Positions 57,216-64,000 of a DNA stretch of 64,000 bases are shown piece by piece. The notes below the pieces were generated by a model, which saw only the letters and a list, made by a program, of their open reading frames with translations, did not search any database and had not been told where the DNA came from. Source of the DNA: Metellina segmentata. Taxonomy: Eukaryota > Arthropoda > Arachnida > Araneae > Tetragnathidae. Numbering within the stretch: position 1 is the first letter of the stretch; the number at the start of each line of letters is the position of its first letter. Made by a program: the position numbers and the translations under genes. The stretch lies in assembly GCA_947359465.1 (NCBI GenBank), contig OX375881.1, positions 123,329,967 to 123,393,966 on the forward strand, read 5' to 3'.

Positions 57216-57686
57216 AGTGCCCAAAGATGCCTCAATCTCACGGTATGTCACATGACGAGCTTTCTTTATCAGTTCATGCACAACATCGATATTTTCTGGC
57301 ACAACAACCGATATTGGACGACCTTAACGGAATTCGTCCTGGATTGACCATAATTGAATTCGTTATACCAGTTTTTTACAGTGCTGTAGAATGGTGCTTT
57401 ATCGCTGTATAAAGAATTAAGTTCATCAAAGCACTGTTGTCTGGATAATCCACTTCAAAAGTTATGAAAAATAATCGCACGAAAATGTTCACCAATATCA
57501 AATAATTCCATTTTTTGTCCAAGTTGAATTTTTCAATTTACTGTGACCAACACAGATCAAGCTAAAATGACAAAAGTTCTAAAGGAATTATAGTTAAAAA
57601 TATTAAATTATCATTTACAAACGTCAGCATTTGCCTAGCAAGACTTACTGTTGCCAAGGTCAGAAATATAAATAGCAACCCTCGTA

Positions 57687-58880
57687 GAAATCTATATAAA
57701 TCTCTATAAAAAATTATATTGAATTCCATAGAATTATTTCTATAGAATTCTGTAGAGTGCTCTCTCTTATATCTAAGATATCTTTAGAACTTTTTATAGA
57801 ATTATATAGAGTTATTTGCTATAGAAATCTGCAGAATAGATTCGATATTATTCTGTAGAGAATTTTTTTCTATAGAATTCTTTTTTTTTTAAGTTGTTTC
57901 TGTAGAATTCTATACAATTCTTTTCCTTACAATTCTTTAACAGAATTCTATTGAAAAAATTTCTGTAGCATTCCGTTGAATTTTTCTGTAGATTTCAATA
58001 GAATTTTTCTGTAGAATTCGATAGAACTTTTTGGTAGAATCCTACAGAATATTTCTGTAGAATTCTATAGAACTTTTCTGTAGAATTCTATAGAACTTTT
58101 CTGTAGAATTCTATAAATTTTTCTGTATAATTCTATAGAATTTTTCTTTAAAATTTCTTTGTATAGAGCCTTATGTGATATGTACTTTTTGAATTATTTT
58201 CCGATACAATTATTATTTATTAGTAGAATAGTAGTAGTAGTATATAATTATAGTAGTATTCCCATAGAATTATTATTTATTATTATTTCTTATACAATTA
58301 TTATTTATTATTATTTCTTATACAATTATTATTTATTATTATTTCTTATAGAATTATTATTTATTATTATTTCTTATACAATTATTATTTATTATTATTT
58401 CTTATAGAATTATTATTTATTATTTTCCTATGGAATTATTATTTTCTTATGGAATTATTATTTTCTTTTGAAATATTTTTCTATAGAATTCTTCTGTTAT
58501 AGAATTATTTTCTTGTAGAATTCGTTTCTTACAGAATATTATTGTTTTAAAGAATTATTTTTTTGTGTAGAATTATTTTCTATGGTAGAGATGTATCATA
58601 GAATAGAAAATTCTATGAAATGTTTTCCGATATAATTCTATAGAATGTTTTCCTATATAATTCTATAGAATGTTTTCCTATATAATTCTATAGAATGTTT
58701 TCCGATATAATTCTATAGAATGTTTTCCTACATAATTCTATAGAATGTTTTCCTATATAATTATGTAAAACATTTCCTGTAGAAGTGTTCTGTAGAGATT
58801 TCTATAGAGAATTACATTTCTCTATAGATATCGCGACACAATTCTTAAGTTCTATGGAACTCTACAGCGTTTTTTTAATA
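57687..58880. repeat. TATAGAATTCTATA-type satellite, several unit lengths
   Basis: The whole stretch is built on the palindromic core TATAGAATTCTATA. Sub-arrays: ~24-bp units 'tctgtagaattctatagaac' (about 58000-58150), ~32-bp ATT-rich units 'tttcttatacaattattatt' (about 58200-58470), and ~29-bp units 'gttttcctatataattctat' (about 58610-58770). ORFs there are repetitive artefacts. Confidence 0.9.
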
Positions 58881-59155
58881 GACAAAACAAAACATCTTTC
58901 CTCTCTTCTATGAGGTGGTTTCTTCCAGCAGGAACTCCTTCGATCCCACGACGAGAATCACGTTCTGCTGACCGTTGTCCTGTTTATCTGGGGAAGAACG
59001 ATGGACAGGAAGGACAGAAGATAGACCGGCGGTGATGTGTCCGGAGTCGAGATAAGGCCGTGGAAGGACTCGGGAGCAGGAAGCGTCACACAACTCCCCC
59101 CCCCCCGCAAATGAATGTTTCCTTTTAATGGTGTGTCGTCAGTGTGACTTTAACG
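58881..59155. other. Unassigned DNA with a C run
   Basis: A poly-C stretch lies at about 59095-59106. No gene seen. Confidence 0.5.
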
Positions 59156-59630
59156 AGATCTTAACTTTCGATCAAAGAGCCCCCTGGATTCCAAATACCA
59201 AAGGAGAACAAATTCTGGAGCGACACAACGTTTCGGGATCAATCTCCCATCCGATAAGTACGATGACGCCACGTGCTCTGTTTTAAAATAATGAACCGGA
59301 CGCCCCATAAAACTGGCATACTTTTGTTGTTTTCGTGGTATTACTTGGGACCTTTGCATGTTGTTCCTGGTCAATTGAACGCCGACGCCTACACTAACAT
59401 TTCGGACCATCAGGTTCTTCCTACGATCTGCCAATTTTATGGAATGCTACTTCTAAGAAGACAACGCTCTGTGTCAGGTTGGAGCCTCTGTCAAGCAGTG
59501 GTGTCGTGATATGGATGTATGCCCAGAAGGGTTGCTAGTGTCACTGCATCGCGTGGGGGGACCATCCCCCTATTAAAGCATGTATTCTCTACCTTATACC
59601 ATCATATCTTGGTGTCCTGTCCATTGATGT
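59156..59630 (+). pseudogene. Tc1-type transposase fragment (same family as 37.8 kb)
   Basis: The plus strand reads LFSWYYLGPLHVVPGQLNAD, then AYTNISDHQVLPTICQFYGM. An internal deletion near 59515-59555 joins 'QWCRDMDV' to the C-terminal 'GGP-PY' end and the 'aaagcatgtattctct' 3' sequence also found at 37.87 kb. The catalytic segments between are missing. Confidence 0.7.
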
Positions 59631-59634
59631 AGGT

Positions 59635-59770
59635 TAGTGTAATTTTGAATCACGGTGCGATGACGAGGAAACTAGTACTCGGAGGGTTACGAGTTCGAAC
59701 TCGGACCCACGGAGGCTGCAATTTAAATTTATCGTGGTCCCGAACATGTTCGAGACCTCTTTCTTTTAGA
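59635..59770. mobile_element. Composite SINE scraps
   Basis: A reverse scrap ('gaatcacggtgcgatgacga') joins a forward head ('gttacgagttcgaactcgg') and 'tttatcgtggtcccgaa'. Confidence 0.6.
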
Positions 59771-61614
59771 TGTGGTATTGAAACATTTTAATGATACCTC
59801 TATGTTTAGTGTTATTAAACAAGAGTATTACGTTATAAATATTTCAAATATGTATTAATAATTTTGTAAAAATGATAATTATATATTAATTTTTAAGGAA
59901 ACGCGTCAAAAACTTCAAATGTGCAACATGAAAATCTATTCAACTTATTTGAAACATGATACTTGTCGTATGACTTGGTATAGACGTGGTATTAAATTAA
60001 GGTACTGTCAGAGATTAATTTGGAAAGAACGTTTGCGTTAATCGCGGTTGGCCTAAAAGGAATGATCGATAGGTATACAAAGAGTTGACAATAACCAGGA
60101 GTCCTTTTCTTCGTTTGCTCCATGAGATCACCTAGGAAGTAATAATTAAAACCACATACCTCTAAGGAAGACCAAAAGCACTTTCATATTCAAAATCTTT
60201 TATTCAAAACGAGAACGAGTATATCCGGTGGTGCAATGGGGAAGCGCTGATGATATCACAAGACACCAAAAAAGGAGGGAAAACTACGCGAATGTAGTGA
60301 AAGGCGAATCTATCTGCCTCAAATCTAATCGGAGATGTGGACATTTGATCGCACATAGGGAGGTGAACATATCTACCTCACGTCAAAATGGGGGGAATAG
60401 ACGATGCATCTTTTCCCGGGGATGGGGATCGGAGTCCCGCATTGCCCCGTTTACCGTAGTGCGCACCGCACGAAAAATCAAGTGTTTAGTATGCTTACAT
60501 CCGAGTCTAACCGACTTCTCTCTCTCCTTTTGAATCTGGACGTTCAAGGTTTTTATAATTTTTTGTTTTGAAGAGATGAGAATTGAGAGAAAGCCTGCCT
60601 GCTTAATGTGCTCAGAAACGTTTGCTGTTTCACTCTGTCTTGTTTAGTTGCAGATTTTCCTTCTGCCAACCCAAGAAGACGATCACTTTGGCATCTTAAT
60701 GTGTTTGCTTTTCACAGTTCTTCGGCCAGGGAGCTTCCTCTCGCACCCCTACCCTGGGTTCAGTGACTTGTTAACGGCTTTTTGTGGGGGTTCTGCGTCC
60801 ATTGCAGACCGAGATTTCAGGGGTTGTGTCCACGAGGTAGACGTACACTCACATAGGTCAGTTATATATAAAAATAAAATGTGCAATGTCACAATACTGG
60901 AAAAATAAATTACATTCATTTTTATAGGGCATGAACTAGAATCAAAATGATATTTAAGTAAACAAACATTTTGCAAGCGATCGAAGGATAAATATAAGAT
61001 TTTTGATAGTTTGACAGTCCTATTTCTTAAATAAATGATCATCATTTAAAAACTTTTCAAATCAGCATAATTATTCTGTTTATTCCCTAGATAACGTTCT
61101 AAAGAAAAAGTTCCTAAAGTTTTACTAGAATCAATCAATAACTTTTTGTGTTATAATTTTTAAAGTATAAGTATTGCATAAAGATTAATTTAGAGTAAAA
61201 AAATAGTTTGAAGTGTATCGTTTGCTCTCTCTTCTTTTTACTGTTTGTGTAAACAATTTGGTTCTTCGCTTATCTTTAAATATGTTCACTATATTTTCAA
61301 AAGAGAAACCATTTAAACACTTGAGAAATATTTCCAAAATTATGTTTGCAAAAAAGAAAATTCTAAATTAAAATTTTGACAGGTTTTCGGTCTTTTAACG
61401 GCCATTTCCAGTGTTTTCCATTCCTACTTCCGGTTTTTTCCCGCCTTGATTAAAAATCTTAATATCTTAACAACTACTTAATAGAGAAAAAAATCAAAAT
61501 ATTTTGGAAAGTCATGTCAATTCTTTATCAAATAAGAACAAAAACTTTTTTTGGAATATTTGGTAAATAATGACATTTTTAACGTGTTCGGATACCTTAA
61601 ATGATTTTATTTTG
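59771..61614. other. Unassigned DNA, possibly unique
   Basis: No repeat landmark. The 101-codon ORF 60228-60533 and the ORFs at 60648-60908 and 61045-60749 overlap other frames and show no domain. A GC-richer patch lies at 60390-60480. Confidence 0.4.
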
Positions 61615-61785
61615 TTGAGGTGTGGAATTTGAAGGAGTGAGGTGCCAGCAGATCTGTTGTCTTCGCCATCTGACAATGGTTCAAAATTACGAGGCGCTGT
61701 CCTTAGATACTTCCTCTCGGCTTTGATCTCGGGCTGTCACCAAGATCCAGATAAGTGCAACGATAATCAACTTCTTACATTATGC
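61615..61785 (+). mobile_element. SINE 3' half
   Basis: 'gagtgaggtgccagcagat', 'catctgacaatggttcaaaa', 'tttgatctcgggctgtc', diverged 3' end. Confidence 0.75.
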
Positions 61786-61879
61786 TGAAAATTTCAGTCA
61801 TTCAGTGATGATTCTATTGATAATCTACTGTGGTTGCGACACTTGGTAAAAATCATAGTACAACTAAAGGCTAGTTGTT

Positions 61880-62060
61880 ACTAACCCTCCAAGGGTGGTT
61901 TCGACGAGATATCTCTGTCATCAAGATATTGAAAATTGTTTGACGATGTCGAGATCAAGATGATGGTTATTTTTCTTCTAGTGACGAGATATCTCGGCCA
62001 TCATGATCTTATCAATTATTTTTATGACAAGATACCTTAGGAAGACGACCATACGAAAGG
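61880..62060. repeat. Repeat with GACGAGATATCTCG palindromes
   Basis: 'tcgacgagatatctctgtc' (about 61902) and 'gtgacgagatatctcggcc' (about 61980), related to the 5.6 and 26.0 kb copies. Confidence 0.5.
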
Positions 62061-62508
62061 TTTTAATGCAGACATTCAATGCTAAGCGGTGCTTTTAGTA
62101 TTTTGGAAAAAGGAATCGATATAATTTATCGTAAAATATCCACTTTAACTTTTCCATTTATCTTTCAAAGGAATATTTGTGTTTTTATGGGTTTGTTGAG
62201 TCTCCTCTAAAGCTTCCTAATACTATTAAAGCTTTTAAACGAACAGTCATGGGAAATAAATGATATTTCCTCTCATCTCTTAAGAGTGTTTTTGTTAAAA
62301 TCTTTAATGTAACGATACAGAGGATATTACTTTCGCGCATGAAGTGTTGAAATGTCACACATAAAAATCTCCTCTTTGCAAATGAATTTTTTCCGTTAAT
62401 GGAGTGTCGTCACCGTGACTTTGATGACGCGTGGAAATATCCCACGACATGTCCTTAGAGCTTTCTTTTGTTTGTTAATTTATTTTCTTAAAAAACTGTT
62501 CGGATTAT
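62061..62508. other. Unassigned DNA
   Basis: 'aatggagtgtcgtcaccgtgactt' near 62398 resembles 'aatggtgtgtcgtcagtgtgactt' near 59129, a short shared phrase of unknown origin. Confidence 0.4.
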
Positions 62509-62509
62509 C

Positions 62510-62815
62510 TTCCTAGAGAGCAGTAGCCCAGTTGGAAGACTAACTCATTAGCAACCGGTATTTTGCGATTTCGAATCCAACCGAGGGTTGTCGATTACAC
62601 AGATTCACGTTCAATGTGTCGTGGCCTCATAGGTTTTCACGTAGGCGTGGGGTGGAAGTTTGGAGAGTGGGGTGCCAGCTCAGGTGTGACTTCGTCATCA
62701 AAATTACGTGTTATCCTTGGATATTTACCTTCGAATGTCGATCTCAGACTGTCACCAATAGCCTGCTGTGTTACTCCAGTACGACGCTAATTAAAATACC
62801 TACCTATCAGTTTCC
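62510..62815 (+). mobile_element. SINE, full length, best-preserved tRNA-like promoter
   Basis: The A box TAGCCCAGTTGG (62524-62535) fits TRGCNNAGYNGG exactly. The B box ATTTCGAATCC (62568-62578) is close to GGTTCGANNCC. The spacing and downstream body to 'gctaattaaaatacctacct' match the family. This is the basis for calling the family tRNA-derived and RNA polymerase III-transcribed. Confidence 0.9.
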
Positions 62816-63333
62816 TGATAAAAGTATCTGTTATGATCATTATTATTTTGGGGTAGAAATTTAGACATTTAATTATTTGATCATTTGGAATTATATATCT
62901 GTCATACATTCGTTTACAGACGATTGTTAATTCATAGAAAAAAAATTCCGTATGCAAATCTGAATTGAGTCTCATACTGATCATACAAACACAAAGTTCA
63001 TGAACATTTCATGCTGCTTGTGGTATTGATGTTAAAAGTAGTTCAGATTATCGTTTGCACATTAGTTACTGTTATATTTTCGTGTTATCGTTTGTATACT
63101 AATAATAATAACTAAAAATACTCCGTATTTTCGTATTATCGTTTGCAAACTAGTAGTTACTATTATATTTTTGTGTACCTTCGTTTGAGAAGAATGACAA
63201 CAATATTAGAGAGATCGCACAGCTTCTGATCTCCGTGTTCATTCCAAAAAATAATATCTGATAAGGCAGCCGTGTAAATATTTCTATGTTTGGAGTCAGA
63301 TAAAATAAAGTGTATTTTTGTAGAGTACAATTG
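62816..63333. other. AT-rich DNA
   Basis: The phrase 'cgttttatcgtttg-a-act-gt' recurs near 63050, 63083 and 63138, a short degenerate tandem repeat of ~50 bp. Confidence 0.45.
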
Positions 63334-63569
63334 TGTTATGTCTCCAACGACACAAAGCTACATTCTAGCCATCCACAATGCGCTAGAATACAAGCCCCAA
63401 CTATCGATAGCGTCCTTCATGACGCTATCGTCAGCAGCGTCTGAAGAAGAAAATAAAAGCCCCCCGCCGCGTTTACGAGCCAGACTCTCTCTCTTGACTT
63501 TTCCACATCTGCTTTACGATTGTTAGTTTAGGTCGCGCTCCGTCGAGTGGCCAACGTGCCACTCCAACA
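63334..63569 (+). mobile_element. Possible solo LTR or LTR fragment
   Basis: Starts TGTTATGTCTCC, ends CCAACA, followed by TGGTGTC (a primer-binding-site-like TGG). An inner 'agcgtccttcatgacgct' inverted repeat and a (CT)n tract are present. No second copy in the window, so this is tentative. Confidence 0.35.
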
Positions 63570-64000
63570 TGGTGTCAATTCAAATTGATAAGTATTAATA
63601 TATTTCTTTTGTTTCACTCTGCAGATTATATATAGTGTATTTTTTGGACCAAATGTTCCAACACCGCTATTTCAAAATTCCGCGTGAACCGTATTATTTT
63701 CCCCATCTTTAATTTTAAGCCCTAATTCCCTTTTAGCGTCTCTTGCCATTTTAATCCTTCTTTAAGTTCTAGAACAATTTACTAATTATTCATTTGAGTT
63801 TTCCCTTGATAATGTGACGAATAGATGTGTCGTTCCTTTTTACTGTGTCAATAAACTCGTTATTGTTATTTAAAACTATGACTTATATTTTGTGTTTTTC
63901 ACGAATTCTCTTGGTGACATTTGATTACCCAATGTATATGATGTTTATCTTTTAGTTCTTTGTTCAGTGAGTTTTTTCTTCTAAATTTAATCTATCCACT
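63570..64000. other. Unassigned DNA to the window end
   Basis: No gene or repeat recognised. Confidence 0.5.

Larger units (their letters stand above)
54601..57512 (-). pseudogene. Mariner transposase, interrupted
   Basis: The N-terminus at 57512 starts MELFDIGEHFRAIIFHNF, then shows a stop and a shift. QQCFDELNSLYSDKAPFYST and the HVTYREIEASLG region follow, ending at ~57216. After the LINE, CSRWIPH is recognisable near 55360, then CKEMLIKYVQG and the first Asp (VWVFQDEPNPTKV) in 55320-54892, and HHDNASSHTS (second Asp). A TAG at 54892-54894 breaks the chain in place of a Glu-type codon. The third Asp is in YSPDLAHNDFFF. The second-third spacing is 34 (DD34D), as in mariner. Roughly 16 residues are missing at the LINE junction. 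Confidence 0.85.
54588..57684 (-). mobile_element. Mariner (DD34D) split by a LINE
   Basis: The ends CGAGGGTTGCTATTTATATT are inverted repeats (54588 onward, and the complement ending at 57684; 22 matching bases), flanked by TA (54586-54587, 57685-57686). About 1.27 kb is mariner; the middle ~1.83 kb is a LINE. Confidence 0.9.

Noticed and set aside
58159..58407. 82-codon ORF rich in Tyr/Ile/Leu that looks like a membrane protein
   Set aside because: Translation of an ATT-rich satellite.
60228..60533. 101-codon ORF as a host gene
   Set aside because: Composition is ordinary and no domain is visible; kept only as unassigned DNA.
1..64000. A prokaryote-style defence, biosynthetic or operon-like system
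   Set aside because: No cluster of intact genes exists; only the two DD41D transposases have undamaged frames with recognised domains.

Overview
The window is AT-rich, gene-poor eukaryotic DNA from a metazoan, most likely an arthropod. I favour an orb-weaving spider because the commonest repeat (a tRNA-derived SINE) resembles one I remember from araneid/nephilid spiders; that is memory, not a search. I found no host protein-coding gene, rRNA or tRNA gene. Almost everything recognisable is transposable-element DNA, and most short ORFs lie inside repeats.

Layout. 0-10 kb: SINE copies, a TTTACACCG-ended MITE (2.59-3.18 kb), a complete non-autonomous Helitron (3.69-4.41 kb), a decayed DD41D-type fragment (4.83 kb) and a broken Tc1-like element (6.60-7.96 kb). 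10-20 kb: a second Helitron-like copy (10.37-11.29 kb), a short hAT (12.11-12.89 kb) inside an old degenerate satellite, a 286-bp tandem duplication (14.0-14.58 kb), a SINE carrying a 2x60-bp insert (15.7 kb), a 5x28-bp array (17.3 kb) and an old ~489-bp tandem repeat. 20-30 kb: mariner fragment (19.73 kb), piggyBac element (21.02-23.48 kb), hAT element (23.64-25.88 kb), Gypsy pol remnant (27.89-29.3 kb) and a 23-bp satellite (29.37 kb). 30-38 kb: Helitron with a GC hairpin end, Tc1 3' end, Helitron Rep pseudogene with a Tc1-like element nested inside it, a deleted DDE element and a tangle of SINE pieces.

38-48 kb is the most informative block. A SINE (38.40-43.29 kb) was split at TTAA by a Kolobok/MULE-type element (38,506-43,066), and that element was then split at TA by an intact DD41D mariner (38,796-40,298). 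A second, nearly identical intact mariner (44,152-45,657) lies in the opposite orientation inside a CR1/Jockey-like LINE, so two 1.5-kb inverted copies stand 3.85 kb apart. 48-64 kb: pogo-like transposase remnant, more SINEs, a 241-bp MITE inside a SINE (53.3 kb), a mariner (54,588-57,684) split by an RNase H-bearing LINE, a 1.2-kb TATAGAATTCTATA-type satellite, another Tc1-like fragment and a possible LTR at 63.3 kb.

Only the two DD41D transposases look intact. The other transposase and retrotransposon reading frames carry frameshifts, stops or deletions. The nesting gives a relative history: old satellites and SINEs first, then Kolobok, hAT, piggyBac, Helitron and LINE insertions, and the DD41D pair last.
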